A DNA stretch of 64,000 nt from Puccinia triticina. Taxonomy: Eukaryota; Basidiomycota; Pucciniomycetes; Pucciniales; Pucciniaceae. A program made the position numbers and the translations under genes. The notes beneath the pieces are model-generated. The model worked only from the letters and a program-made list of their open reading frames with translations, made no database searches and was not told the origin of the DNA. The stretch is taken from contig NC_070565.1 of assembly GCF_026914185.1 (NCBI RefSeq), forward strand, positions 1,426,001 through 1,490,000. Direction: 5' to 3'. Positions 1 through 9,827 of the stretch are shown here, one piece after another. Within the stretch, counting starts at the first letter, position 1. Each line of letters begins with the position of its first letter.

Positions 1-773
1 TTTCTATCATTCCAGAAATTAACCGAATCCTGTCTAGTTTTTATCATGCGCGAATGTGCCTTTTGTAAAACCACATCTCTTCGACGCAATTGATTTACCC
101 GTGCTTCAAGAAGTTCTTGAGTAGATTTAACGTTCCACCAATCGTGCCCTAAATAAGTTTTGAATTCTAAATCAACTGGTAAGATAGCTTGCTGGCCGAA
201 AACTAGCTCGAATGGAGAGTATCCCGTAGTACGTTTGACTGAGATACGATCCGCAAAGAGGACTAGTGGCAGAAAGCTTCGCCATTTCTTGCCTTCCTTC
301 CCACATAGCTTCACTAAAGTATCCTTAATCGCCTGATGTCCTCGCTCAACCATCCCATTCGCTTCCGGATAGTACGGCGTTGTAACCTTAATTCTTATCC
401 CAACTTCCTTAAGAGATTCTTGAAACTGAGCTCCAAATTCGCTTCCTCCATCCACGACGACCGTTTGCGGCGCTCCATACCGAATAATCCAATTTTCATG
501 AAACCAGGTAGCTATTTTCTTTGCTTGAATTTTCTCTAATCCAACCGCTTCAATCCACCCTGATAAATCATCTCAAGCAATAACTAAATACTTCCATTTC
601 CCAGCTTTTATATGAACCGTATCTAGGCTGACTCTGCCGAAAATAGTCGATTCTCCTGTTGGTTTCTTTTCTTCTGAAGGCAAACTTTTTCCTCTTTTCT
701 GACAGGACTCGCAAGATTTAACCCAACATTTAACTACCTTCTTTAAATTTGGCCACCAGAACCGTAGCTTAAC
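1..773 (-). pseudogene. Integrase part of gypsy element 1 (two nonsense codons)
   Basis: This stretch continues the polyprotein of the 774-2804 reading frame. The minus-strand translation shows the integrase zinc-finger cysteines (CESCQKR), a catalytic-core start (SLDTVHIKAGKWKYLV), the second Asp (VVVDGGSEF) and the Glu (EANGMVERGH). One TGA lies just after the TEETYC segment near 773. Another lies near 578, inside the core, where the related element at 47.6 kb has Arg. Both fit CGA to TGA transitions. The domain is cut by the window edge. Confidence 0.85.
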
Positions 774-2804
774 TCAACAATATGTTTCTTCAGTTCCACA
801 ATGACCAAGACTTTTGTGTAATTCTTCAAGTATTTTTCTTTGAATACCAGGTACCGTAACAACGACTTGCGAGAAAGGCTGACTCTTTTTATGTAAAATT
901 CCATTAGAAATAAAGAAAAACTGAGACTTTTGGATTATTTGATTGAAATCTTCTACGCTAACATCCGGCGCACGATTCATAGTTGTAAGATAATATTCCA
1001 AACCCTTCCAAAATCCTTCTTGCAGATTTTTAACCTCCCCTCCCAACTTTGCTGTTGTCCCTAACAGCTGAACAGAAAAGGCAGTCTTTGTACCAAATCC
1101 TGGATGAGGTTTAACCCATTCAATTTCTTCATCAAAATCCTCGCCTTTTTCGTCTTGATTTGGTGGTCGTCGTGATAAACCATCTGGTCCAAGAAACTCC
1201 TTAGCCGGTACGTGGAGTAAATCATATGAAAATAGTTGAATATAGGCTATCCAACGATTCATCGGAGCGTTAGGTAGAGATGGATTATTTATCATCCCAA
1301 TCAAACATTTCGCGTCAACCCGTAATTCGAAGTGCTGACCCCATAACATTGTTTCTAGTTTCTTTAAAATTTTAGAAACACCGCATAATTCCAGCTTCAA
1401 TTGCGAATATTTGGATTCACGTGGCGAGAAGACGACTGACTCATAAATGACTGGACGATCATGACCGTTAGCGTCTTCTTGTGTAAGAATAGCACCCGCC
1501 GCGATCAAGCTAGAATCGATTGAGAGTTTAATTTTGCCAGCGCTTTCGTCATAATTTAGCTTTTTAAGTGTAATGTCTTTTCCTACGATTTCCTTCAACT
1601 TTTCGAAAGAATTTTGACAATTCTCTGACCATTTCCATTCAGAGTTCTTCCAGGTTAATCGACGAAGTGGCGCCGCAATCGTTGAAAAATTCCTTATAAA
1701 CATTCTGACATAAACGCATACGCCCAAAAATCCGCAAACTTCCGTCACAGATCGTGGCGTTGGCCAACTTTCAATTTTATTCAATTTCTTCGTCGAAATA
1801 CGGCGTCCCTCCTTACAAACAACATGGCCAACCAAATTCAACGCCGGCACACAACACGCGAATTTCTTCGCAGAGATCGTGAGTCCTGCTTCCTCTATTC
1901 GAAACAAAATTCGCTCTAGAGTAATAGCGTATTCAAAAACAAATCTACAAATTCTTGGATTTTCTGACAAACTTTCATTATCATAGTCAGATTCCGGACC
2001 CATAATACCACCGTCGTCTATAAAAATTCCAGCATTTCGAGGGATCTCGTCTTGTAAAATCCAAGCCATTTGCGCTTGGTACACGGCAACAGAGTTCGTT
2101 GCTCCCTGAGGTAATCTAGTAAGTTGAAATCTCCCCAACGGTGTTTTGAAAGTAGTAAGTTGTCTTGATTCTGGGGCTAACTCCCTCTCATCATATCCTC
2201 CCATAATATCGCCTAAACCATAACAGGCGCGTCTCGTAAACGAATGAATTAAATCTTCTGGCATCGGTGGTAACCCGGCGTCTTTAATAGTAACTTGATT
2301 TAGTTTCTGTAAGTCATGAACTATACGGAGTTTACCATCTTGCTTCTTTACACAAAAGATAGGACTAGAATAACTTGAAGAAGATTGCTCATAGAGCCCG
2401 GTTTTTATTCTTTCCCGTACTAGTTCGGTAAATTTTTCTTTAATAGGGCCTGGAATCGGAATAGGACAAATTTGCCACGGCTCGTGCGGAATTACTGGTA
2501 TTACATATGGCTTGCCATATGAATGCTTGAGTAAACCTCGTTCTGTTTCATCGAAAGCTAAACAGTTTTGTCTTAAACTAATGAGATTGTAGAATAAATT
2601 CAATTCTTTGTCTGATAGAAATCCAGGCGGTCCAAAATTAATTACTTTGAGTCGCTCTAAGGTAACCTTGTTGGTTGGCTGAAATCTAGGTGGATTTGGT
2701 ACTAATGGAGTTTTATAAGGATCCCGCGAAAGAGGCGGTCTCGTCAGTGGTGGGTTAGTTGAAATAGGCATTGGAATATTTATAGGTTCAATTTTTTTTG
2801 CCAC
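774..2804 (-). CDS. Ty3/gypsy reverse transcriptase-RNase H (start of integrase)
   Basis: A 676-residue frame from a broken gypsy polyprotein. Residues about 100-300 are the reverse transcriptase: the catalytic Asp lies in YGLGDIMGGYDE (about 199) and the active-site box is FIDDGG (about 261-264). RNase H follows at about 425-550 with a conserved Asp in KLSIDSSL. The frame ends inside the integrase zinc finger at a premature TGA. It starts about 50 bases after the protease frame and in a different frame, so translation would need a frameshift, or the junction is damaged. The first Met is probably not a native start. It is colinear with the 45387-48575 frame. Confidence 0.9.
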   Translation of the reverse strand: MAKKIEPINIPMPISTNPPLTRPPLSRDPYKTPLVPNPPRFQPTNKVTLERLKVINFGPPGFLSDKELNLFYNLISLRQNCLAFDETERGLLKHSYGKPYVIPVIPHEPWQICPIPIPGPIKEKFTELVRERIKTGLYEQSSSSYSSPIFCVKKQDGKLRIVHDLQKLNQVTIKDAGLPPMPEDLIHSFTRRACYGLGDIMGGYDERELAPESRQLTTFKTPLGRFQLTRLPQGATNSVAVYQAQMAWILQDEIPRNAGIFIDDGGIMGPESDYDNESLSENPRICRFVFEYAITLERILFRIEEAGLTISAKKFACCVPALNLVGHVVCKEGRRISTKKLNKIESWPTPRSVTEVCGFLGVCVYVRMFIRNFSTIAAPLRRLTWKNSEWKWSENCQNSFEKLKEIVGKDITLKKLNYDESAGKIKLSIDSSLIAAGAILTQEDANGHDRPVIYESVVFSPRESKYSQLKLELCGVSKILKKLETMLWGQHFELRVDAKCLIGMINNPSLPNAPMNRWIAYIQLFSYDLLHVPAKEFLGPDGLSRRPPNQDEKGEDFDEEIEWVKPHPGFGTKTAFSVQLLGTTAKLGGEVKNLQEGFWKGLEYYLTTMNRAPDVSVEDFNQIIQKSQFFFISNGILHKKSQPFSQVVVTVPGIQRKILEELHKSLGHCGTEETYC

Positions 2805-2854
2805 TGATTTGTATTTAGAAGCTAAAGAAAGTTTTTGATTCCCCGGAAGTTCGT

Positions 2855-3844
2855 CTATTTTGCGTAGTCGAAGCCCGGGGTCTGGTCTAAAAAATCCCGT
2901 TCCACCATGTGAGTAGGAAGTTCAGTTTCCCACTTATGATTCTTTGGAAGCATAATAGGTATCAAATAAGTTCGTCTTTTTTGATCTAAAATAGCTAAAG
3001 ATTCTCCTCCCCCTGTATTATATTTCATTGTAGCCGCAACGTCGATCAAGAATGGTTTTCCTAAGATAAACTGAACCGCCCCTCGTGCTACCCAGAAATG
3101 AACAGGTCGGGTGAGTTTTCCTATTATAACCTCGATTCCTTCCGCAATACCAATGATTTCTGTATGATGACCTCCTATTCCCTTCAGATTCATGGGTCTT
3201 TTGGTAATGACTAGTCCTAATTCTTGAGCTAAATGTTCTGGAATTAAATTTACCATAGAACCGGTATCTAGTAAAGCTTCACGATCCTCTCCTCCAATAT
3301 TTAACTTGATGAAACCCAGAGGACATGAATAATGCTTTGTAAGTGCATCTAATTCCTCGTCCTCCATTTCCAATTGATTAGCTGAAGCAGATTCTTCGGC
3401 AGGAACTCGCCGATTCGAGATCTTCTTTTTAAAGACGTCCACTAACCCATTAGAAATAGCAAATAACTCGCCATAACTTAAAGCCATTTTTCCCTCAAGC
3501 AGCATTTTCTTAGCGGTTTCTTCCTCTAAACCCGGAAATTCCTTAGCTAAAGGTTTTTCGAGGTAAGTTTTCTTTACCGGTTTCTCTTTTCCGCTATCTT
3601 CACGCTCAGGTTTGTCAAATCTAACCTTAGACTGACTAGTCTTTGGCTTTGGCTGAATTTTGATAGGCTTGAGTGTCGTTGCTTTTTCAATTAGATCTTC
3701 AGCATTGATATCCATTACTGCATCCTTCCCTCTTCGACTTTGCTTTCCTCCGGTCGAATTTTCCGGCTCCTTCTCCGATCGTGTTTGTTTCCCGGTATCC
3801 ACGTCGCAAGTCTTCTTCTTCCTCGCATTCCTCCAATTCACCAA
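2855..3844 (-). CDS. Ty3/gypsy aspartic protease region
   Basis: A 329-residue frame. The first half is charged, Gag-tail-like sequence. The second half is a retropepsin-type aspartic protease with the DTG motif in REALLDTGSMVNLIPE (about residues 190-205) and the flap-side motif GIGGHHTEI. It cleaves the element's polyprotein. It overlaps the 3699-4499 frame in another frame, so a frameshift mutation probably split one Gag-protease frame. The homologous protease in the young element reads VDSGAELNIMPE. Confidence 0.85.
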   Translation of the reverse strand: MVNWRNARKKKTCDVDTGKQTRSEKEPENSTGGKQSRRGKDAVMDINAEDLIEKATTLKPIKIQPKPKTSQSKVRFDKPEREDSGKEKPVKKTYLEKPLAKEFPGLEEETAKKMLLEGKMALSYGELFAISNGLVDVFKKKISNRRVPAEESASANQLEMEDEELDALTKHYSCPLGFIKLNIGGEDREALLDTGSMVNLIPEHLAQELGLVITKRPMNLKGIGGHHTEIIGIAEGIEVIIGKLTRPVHFWVARGAVQFILGKPFLIDVAATMKYNTGGGESLAILDQKRRTYLIPIMLPKNHKWETELPTHMVERDFLDQTPGFDYAK

Positions 3845-4499
3845 AAGATGACGAAACCACCGCTGAAACTGTAGGTTTATTAAATTTATCCACTTCCTCT
3901 TTTACCGGCCTTCTAGTATCCCAAGGTATAATTGATTTATTTGGTAAGACATAGTCTTTCCCTTCTCGCTTAACTAGACCCTGTGTTTCGTCATAAGCTA
4001 ATACTCCACATCTATTGGTTCCATGGGTTTCCTGAAAGCAATAGTAACATTTGAATCCAGGAGGGCGTTTATACGGTACGAAAGCTGGCGCGGTAGTTTG
4101 CGGTACGTTAACGTCTGACAACATATGAGGCGGAGTCATTTTTCCAGCAGTTAAAGCGGCTAGTTGTTTAGTTAAATCATCCAACTTCTTTTCATAACCA
4201 GCGACAACAGGCGGTCCTCGAGGAACATTTTTTGGTTCAGTTTTCTTTGAAGAAGAGTTTTCAGGTAGGAATAATTGACTGGTTTTTAATCCCCGTCTTT
4301 CCATAACTGACACGGATCGAAGTTCCTTCTGAATATAGGCTAAAATAACCGAGGTCTTTGGTAGAATATCTCCTCCATCCTTAGTAGTTTTGATCCTATT
4401 ACCATTAAGCATTTCTTTCGTAACAGCAGCTTCCAACTCCGCGCTAAGGGCTTCTAAAAGCATTTCACAATAATCTTCAACGTCGGAACTGTATCCCAT
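3699..4499 (-). CDS. Gag C-terminal half with CCHC zinc knuckle (gypsy element 1)
   Basis: A 266-residue frame that continues Gag after a premature TGA. It contains one zinc knuckle of the form C-x2-C-x4-H-x4-C (CYYCFQETHGTNRC, about residues 150-163), the nucleocapsid signature. The first residues (MGYSSDVEDYCEML) align with an internal stretch of the longer Gag at 38952-42815, so the Met here is internal and not a true start. It ends in a frame change before the protease. Confidence 0.8.
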   Translation of the reverse strand: MGYSSDVEDYCEMLLEALSAELEAAVTKEMLNGNRIKTTKDGGDILPKTSVILAYIQKELRSVSVMERRGLKTSQLFLPENSSSKKTEPKNVPRGPPVVAGYEKKLDDLTKQLAALTAGKMTPPHMLSDVNVPQTTAPAFVPYKRPPGFKCYYCFQETHGTNRCGVLAYDETQGLVKREGKDYVLPNKSIIPWDTRRPVKEEVDKFNKPTVSAVVSSSFGELEECEEEEDLRRGYRETNTIGEGAGKFDRRKAKSKREGCSNGYQC

Positions 4500-5108
4500 T
4501 CAAACTAGGTAATGTGTTATAGTTTCGAATTTTGTTTTGAAAATATTAAACTCTTCTTGAGTTTTTACTCCACCAGCTGTTATAGCAACAGAAACTAATT
4601 CTCGTAAGTCTCTCTTCGTATATTTAACTAGAGGCTGAGATTTCCCGAATCTAGATAACAATTGTTTCTTCAATAGTTCCCAATCCGCAACTTCATATCC
4701 TGTCATGGCTTCAAGCTCGTCTTTTAGATCAAGACCCTTTACAAAGTTAATAACTTGATTTGCTAGGTCTTCCGGAGCCGCACCGTCGACTTTCCCAGCT
4801 TTTTCATAGCGCAGAATGAATTTATCGATTGGTAAGTTTGTTCCATTGAAACATAATTCCTTATCCATAGGTTTAATTTTAACTATTCGAGCTCCCGGCG
4901 CAGGCGCGTCATACCGAGGCATAATTGGTTCAATTTCCGGAAAGGGGACCGCTGAGGATCCATCATCTGAGTCCGGAGTTCTTGGGTGAACACGAATTTC
5001 TTCTGCGTGATCCAACGGACGAAATGACGCGGCCGACGAGGGCGGCGCAGGGTTTCGAAACTGACCGGGGTTAGCGTAAAGGTTGATGGGTGGCGGCATA
5101 GGCTCCAT
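4500..5108 (-). CDS. Gag N-terminal half (gypsy element 1)
   Basis: A 202-residue frame with the first AUG of the element after the primer-binding site. It has a proline-rich disordered start, then a retrotransposon Gag capsid-like region (KELCFNGTNLPIDKFILRYEKAG) that matches the MNLHFDGTEVELFIKRVEK stretch of the 39-kb Gag. It stops at a TGA directly before the Met of the 3699-4499 frame. The relative reads straight through here (LAYLKKMGY), so this is a nonsense mutation and not a gene boundary. Confidence 0.8.
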   Translation of the reverse strand: MEPMPPPINLYANPGQFRNPAPPSSAASFRPLDHAEEIRVHPRTPDSDDGSSAVPFPEIEPIMPRYDAPAPGARIVKIKPMDKELCFNGTNLPIDKFILRYEKAGKVDGAAPEDLANQVINFVKGLDLKDELEAMTGYEVADWELLKKQLLSRFGKSQPLVKYTKRDLRELVSVAITAGGVKTQEEFNIFKTKFETITHYLV

Positions 5109-5368
5109 CTCGAATAAGTTATTAATATTTTTTTAAGCTAATAAAAAATCGTGTAGTTTATCAATTTGCTAATTTTAAATGTAGCTAAAAAGTTACGCGT
5201 AAATATATTAAAATTACGCGTAAGAATTTAATTTAAGAATTTTAACTAGGTTTGAAGTGCCGCAAAAGAAATTTTGCAACGAACACGCGGGGATAAAGCG
5301 CGTAAATAAGGAAGAGAATAGGGTTTGTAGCTAGATTTTTAGACGTTAAAATTCTGAGAGAAGGTTTG

Positions 5369-5386
5369 GCCACTGTTGGGACACCA
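5369..5386 (-). other. Primer-binding site of gypsy element 1
   Basis: On the minus strand the 18 bases TGGTGTCCCAACAGTGGC follow two bases after a TG...CA-type LTR end. The identical 18-mer sits at the same place in the young gypsy element (38865-38882). The leading TGG is what pairs with a tRNA CCA end. I could not assign the tRNA. Confidence 0.75.
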
Positions 5387-5388
5387 CT

Positions 5389-6114
5389 TGTGGAACTCTC
5401 ACGCAATGGGTAAGTAGAGCTTGGAGGGGAAATGTAAAGTATCACAAAAATGACACGCTACAAGGGTGCTTGAAAGGCTGCCCTCCTGTAATAAGCTTTG
5501 GGAGTACACTAGATTTTAAGTGTGGCGCAATCTTCTGAAGATTTTTAGTCTAAGTAATTTAACTTTTTAAACCTTGTAAGTGATTTCAAGATTTGAGGCA
5601 ATTGTTTGAAAAGGGCAAATTTAGAAGTGTTCAATATTTGAAGAGTTCAATGTTTGAAGGAATGCTTTATATGTAAATATATAAATTAGTGCAGACATGG
5701 GGAAAAGGAAACAAGTAGGGGCAAGGAAGGCCTCCTTTTATAGAGAAAAACACGTCTGAGAGTGGTTTTTGTGATGTGTGAAATAATAAACTGTGTGAAA
5801 TAATAATAGGAAGTGTGAAAAGAAGATTTTAATATAGTGTGAAAAGAAATAGCTACTTTGGGAAAGCTTTACCGTGTGTAGTGAAGAATATACCAAATTG
5901 GGAAGATGTTATGAAATAAAATACTCCTGGCTTTCACCCTAATTACTTAGACTAGCTTTAAGCTTTAAAATATAACCTGATTGGGAATTTATTATGTAGA
6001 GATGATCATATCTGTGACGTGTGAAGATAAAACCTGGTACTTTTGTATAAGTGTAAATCTAACTAAAGTGGGCGCTTTTGAATGAAGAAATGTCACAGAT
6101 AATTGTATGTAACA
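5389..6114 (-). repeat. Probable 5' LTR of gypsy element 1
   Basis: The inner edge is fixed by the primer-binding site. The outer edge at 6114 is my best guess, because the sequence there gives a TG...CA pair (minus strand TGTTACATAC ... GAGTTCCACA). A TATA-like box with TATAAAAG lies at 5735-5742 on the minus strand, followed by GGAGGCC. The young element's LTR has the same arrangement (TATATAAGGAGGCC). The partner LTR is outside the window, so neither length nor target duplication can be tested. Confidence 0.5.
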
Positions 6115-6129
6115 TCCTTGGTCATATTT

Positions 6130-6672
6130 ACATTGTATTTTCTACGCTTTTTGAGGATGTATCTCACTGTAAGTTATATGTAATATGTAATATAGGGATT
6201 TTTAAAGACTGTAACACGTTGATTGGTCTTGAAAAGTGATTGACAACCAAGTTGAATAAATCAGTTGGTTTTCCCCCCGATTCTGCCAGCCACAGCGGAC
6301 TGAATACGGCATACAGAGACTTGAGGGAGGCTGACAGCCAACACCAGTTTGAGAGCTGTTTTACCTTGGAGGCAGCATAGGATGTGTATGTGGTGAGACG
6401 GTTTCAATCAATGTTGACGGAGTTTGGTGGTTGCTTGGTATTGGCTTTTTTGGCCCTGCCCTGAGATTTGCCAAGGAGCAAATTGGTGGTGTCCGGCGGC
6501 CAATCATTTTTCTTAGCTTGATTTTCTTTGGTAGCAGCTCGTTGTTTCTTGGTAGGTTTGGTTCAGCCAAGAGATTGGGAGACATTGACCTGTTTCTTCA
6601 GCTGCAAACCATACTGGATGGGAATCCCCCGCATTGTCATTGCGTAGTCACGTTCCAAGGCCTTGAAAAAAG
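6130..6672 (-). pseudogene. C-terminal part of a MULE-like transposase with a Cys-protease-like motif
   Basis: The minus strand stays in one frame for about 160 codons with only two TGA codons. It begins KALERDYAMTMRGIPIQYG, continues through a Lys/Gln-rich stretch and a WPPDTT motif, and then reads QLSNWCWLSASLKSLYAVF. The N-x-C-W-L-x-A pattern resembles the catalytic Cys box of ubiquitin-specific or Ulp-type proteases, which are known as fusions in some MULE transposases. At 6672 the frame is broken by the TIR-bounded insertion. The upstream half of the gene resumes in frame at 15508-17139. Domain naming is from memory of the family. Confidence 0.6.
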
Positions 6673-7268
6673 TAGAGATGGCAAAAGGGTACCCTTTTGC
6701 GGGTACCCAACACCCGTGGGGCGGTACCCGCCTACACTGACAGGTACACGCAGACAGGTAGCAGGTGCAGGTGCGGGTGTTCAGCTTTTGAGGTCCAATC
6801 CGCCGCTAAGTGTGGCACATCTGAGGGTTAGGGGAAGTATTCCTTTTACTTCCTTGAACTTTTTCAACAACAATGTAATGTTGTCTAGGATGGCCCGAGA
6901 GGCTTGTTTGGTCTCTCCAAGTCATCCAAGTATGGGTTAAGAAGGAAGGAAGGTTCTTAGGTCTTTCTTCTTTTACTGACCCCCTCTCTTCTTTGTTTTT
7001 GGTGGCCTTGTAGGCCGCCCAGAAGAGAGGAGAGTCTAGGAATAGAAATTCCTTGAGACCATTGTCACTAAGGAACGGTGCCCTCTTCCTTACCCTAGGC
7101 TGCATTGCAGTCCCCAAGGTCTGAGCCCAACCCGTAACTCCAGTGATTCTGGAGCCCCGCTCAGAGCTAGCCTCCCATACTCATTTGTTCTCGTTGTGTA
7201 TCCGAACCTCTCACTAGCTCGACAATATCTTGCAAGATGATGTATGTATTGCCTCTGTACTCTTTCTG

Positions 7269-7883
7269 TTAGTGCATATATTCTATTAGGTCTTCAAGGT
7301 CCTTCGGTACCTCTATGCGGAGTTGATTGTGCTTCTTGTGGCCTCCTCTTGAACCTCTTGAGAGGGCGTCTGCGCGGTTTCCTGTTGATGTTACGCGCTT
7401 CGCCACAAGGTCCACTTCACGTTCAATCAACAGACGTTGTATGATTTTCCATTCGCTGTTCACAAATCGATCTTTGGACTTGCGTTTGTTAATTATGGTT
7501 TCTGTTGTTGTGTTGTCTGTCCAGACAATGAAACTCTTGCTCCTTTTTGCTCCAAGTTTAAGCAACATGATTAGTCCGGGTCTTACCACTATGGTTTCAA
7601 GTCGCGAAATTCTCTCTTCCTCTTTGTCCAGGTCGTCTTCTATTCCCTCGCCTAGTTTTTCTAATGATTTCAGGCAAAACTGTGCCCAGCGTCGCCCTGT
7701 GAGAACACCAATTCTGTAGCCTGTTGACGCGTCGCCGACCCAGCCAACTTCTGTCGGTTCTGGCGCTGCTATTAGGCGAGTCGGGCGGAAGTTCTTCAAG
7801 CTTGTCAGCCAAAAGTGGAGGTCTTCTTTGACATCTTTGGGTAGCGGCCTTGTCTTCCATTTGTAAACCCAGTTCTTCAGCAT
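7269..7883 (-). CDS. DIRS-type RNase H (left copy)
   Basis: A 204-residue frame with the four acidic positions expected of RNase H: Asp in GWVGDAST, Glu in LETIVVR, Asp in VWTDNTTT and Asp in NRADALSRG. It degrades the RNA strand of the RNA:DNA hybrid. It is in the same frame as the reverse transcriptase upstream, separated by about eight codons after one TGA, so RT and RNase H were one protein. The TGA sits where CGA to TGA would explain it. It is colinear with 62190-62701. Confidence 0.8.
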   Translation of the reverse strand: MLKNWVYKWKTRPLPKDVKEDLHFWLTSLKNFRPTRLIAAPEPTEVGWVGDASTGYRIGVLTGRRWAQFCLKSLEKLGEGIEDDLDKEEERISRLETIVVRPGLIMLLKLGAKRSKSFIVWTDNTTTETIINKRKSKDRFVNSEWKIIQRLLIEREVDLVAKRVTSTGNRADALSRGSRGGHKKHNQLRIEVPKDLEDLIEYMH

Positions 7884-7907
7884 CCGGTATAGGCTACACA
7901 GGTAGCA

Positions 7908-9020
7908 TCAGAGTTGAGGCAGGATAAATGACACGTGGTTTAACCATCCAACCATCACTTTGACCTTCGTGTAGGAGAATTCGGCTCCAATCTTTAGGAA
8001 GTCTTGGATTTGGCTTATGCGCTTCTCTAGTTTCTTGTTTGGTAGTCTGACCGTCTTCTTGACCCCATTCCATACAAACCCCACGTATTTCTGTTCTTTG
8101 AGAAAAGGAGAGTATTTCTCTTTGTTTGTCTTTACTCCGAGCTGATTGGATCGCTTCACTACATCTGTCATTAGTAGTGGGGAGGTGACAGATTTTACAA
8201 AGAGGTTGTCGTTGACCCATCTGAAGATTGCTCTGACGTCAAACTCAGCTAACATGATTTTCTTCCAGGCGTCAGCCGGTCTGCCAAAGGAGCCGCAGCC
8301 CGCCACGCCTCCAAATGTGATCCTAGTGTCGAGCATGATTCCTCCGTTAAAATCTTGTACCATAAGGTACAGCCATTGATTGGGTGCGGTAGGGATTTGC
8401 TGGTACGCTTTCTCCCAGTCGAATAGAGCTAACAGTATGGGCTCTTTGTTCTTTCTCAAGTATGTTGCTACGACGTTGAAGTTGTCCCAGGTGGTCTTGA
8501 AGTCCTCAGAATCTACAAATGAGTTGACAGAAGGAATCCCCGGTTGTCTGTGCGGGAAAGAGAGGTCGTTTATCGGCCTCAAAGACCCATCCCCATTTAT
8601 CACAGCTCCCAGCAGATTTTTGCGGAGGAAGGGGAACTTCTTGACGACCTGTTGGCGAGTATAAGGCCCGAACATCCGTCCAGCCGCGACTTCCTTCGCA
8701 ATCAAGTCTTCAATCTTGGCTTTAGCTTGCATTGCCGAGTTGTGATTTGGTGGTGTGAAGAACACGTTGTCCCCTTCTATGTAATGTTCTGGTATTTCTT
8801 GATTGAAACCTTTGCGGAATCCTTGCAACACATTGTTGAACTCTGGAAGGAGCCTCGCTGTGCTCAGGGCTGTTTCCCATTGCGGGAGGTTCATCTTGCA
8901 TGAAACCGCATGAGGCCAGCTTATCTCTGTTACCGTATGGGTGTCTGGTACAGGTTTCCTTATTCCTGTCCTTATTGAAGAACCACTTTTGCCCTGATCT
9001 GTCTCACTAAATTTGGGCAC
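7908..9020 (-). CDS. DIRS-type reverse transcriptase with altered active site (left copy)
   Basis: A 370-residue frame. Reverse-transcriptase motif A is LLALFDWEKAYQQIP, followed by ITFGGVAGCGSFGRPADAW, which is typical of DIRS-like enzymes. The active-site box reads RWVNDNLF, while the copy at 60 kb reads RWVDDNFF. The first catalytic Asp is therefore Asn here, which should abolish activity. The change fits G-to-A at a CpG. The first methionines are probably not native starts, and the frame begins in a region without clear homology. Confidence 0.8.
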   Translation of the reverse strand: MPKFSETDQGKSGSSIRTGIRKPVPDTHTVTEISWPHAVSCKMNLPQWETALSTARLLPEFNNVLQGFRKGFNQEIPEHYIEGDNVFFTPPNHNSAMQAKAKIEDLIAKEVAAGRMFGPYTRQQVVKKFPFLRKNLLGAVINGDGSLRPINDLSFPHRQPGIPSVNSFVDSEDFKTTWDNFNVVATYLRKNKEPILLALFDWEKAYQQIPTAPNQWLYLMVQDFNGGIMLDTRITFGGVAGCGSFGRPADAWKKIMLAEFDVRAIFRWVNDNLFVKSVTSPLLMTDVVKRSNQLGVKTNKEKYSPFLKEQKYVGFVWNGVKKTVRLPNKKLEKRISQIQDFLKIGAEFSYTKVKVMVGWLNHVSFILPQL

Positions 9021-9196
9021 CAGAGGGCAACATATCAGAGTTGTCCCTTTCTCTCTTTTTTCTTTCTTTTCCTTTGCACTCTAGTGTAGAGTAATGGCAA
9101 GGTTTTTTCTTTTTATTTTTTTCAATGATATTCCATTGTTTGCATATACAACTTCTAATGTGGAGAGGAAACACAAGGGTCATGGACGGGAGCCTA

Positions 9197-9763
9197 CTAA
9201 TGGTTGCGGTCTTTCCTGTGTGACCCTCTGCCACCGCTGTCACGCTTGTTGTGGCGCGGGTTGAAGCGGTTTCCCTTGTACCCTCCCTGTTGCTGGGTCT
9301 GCTGGTTAGAACCCTTGGACGGCTTTGGGCCTTCCTTGCCGGGGTTCTGATTATGTCCAGTTTTGGTCAACGGTTGTTGTAAGTGGAGCGGGGTGTTGTT
9401 GGAGCCGTTTGGTTTGGACTTGGGTAGGCCTATTATTGGATCCCAGCCTACTCGCCTACCGCCAGCCGCGTAAGGGTTGTTGGTGAATTCGACTTCTTCA
9501 AACCTAGCGGCCTTGGCACACATCTTCTGGACAATCGTCTCTCTATAAACCAAGATGTTGACCACCGAGAGACGTCCATTGCTTAAAGGCACCCTTGCTG
9601 AGGAGGCGTTGACTCGGACCGTGATGTCATACCACAAACCCGTCATGTATCCATAGCTCTGTATGATGGCATCGCAGTTCCGCTTATGGCCTGACAGCCA
9701 GACGAGGAACTTTGCATGAGTGGGGATTTTGGCTACAGCTGCATAGAATCCTTGATGATTCAC
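9197..9763 (-). CDS. DIRS-type Gag-like protein, C-terminal part (left copy)
   Basis: A 188-residue frame whose first half (NHQGFYAAVAKIPTHAKFLV) matches the NHRDFYQTLAEVYNNKKFAN segment of the 57890-58414 frame. The C-terminal 70 residues are Gln/Gly/Lys/Arg-rich with several KGNRFNP-like stretches, plausible for RNA binding. The frame continues upstream through the MITE at 9828-10283 into the 10311-10739 piece, so it is one Gag frame split by an insertion. Confidence 0.65.
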   Translation of the reverse strand: MNHQGFYAAVAKIPTHAKFLVWLSGHKRNCDAIIQSYGYMTGLWYDITVRVNASSARVPLSNGRLSVVNILVYRETIVQKMCAKAARFEEVEFTNNPYAAGGRRVGWDPIIGLPKSKPNGSNNTPLHLQQPLTKTGHNQNPGKEGPKPSKGSNQQTQQQGGYKGNRFNPRHNKRDSGGRGSHRKDRNH

Positions 9764-9827
9764 CGACCATTTGTTGTGGGTCTGGAGGTACTCGCTGGGG
9801 AATGGAAAGCCTGTGTATTGGTTCCTG

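Larger units (their letters stand above)
1..5388 (-). mobile_element. Degenerate Ty3/gypsy retrotransposon 1, internal region
   Basis: Read on the minus strand the order is primer-binding site (5369-5386), Gag, protease, reverse transcriptase, RNase H and integrase, which is the Ty3/gypsy order. The element enters from the left edge, so its 3' part is missing. The same protein order and clear sequence relatedness are seen in the young gypsy element at 37588-50678. Here the coding region is broken by an in-frame TGA inside Gag, a frame change between Gag and protease, another frame change between protease and reverse transcriptase, and two TGA codons in integrase. The copy looks dead. Confidence 0.9.

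Noticed and set aside
2795..2860. Programmed frameshift between protease and RT in element 1
   Set aside because: The copy is full of other frame changes, so a mutation is as likely; a conserved slippery site could not be shown.
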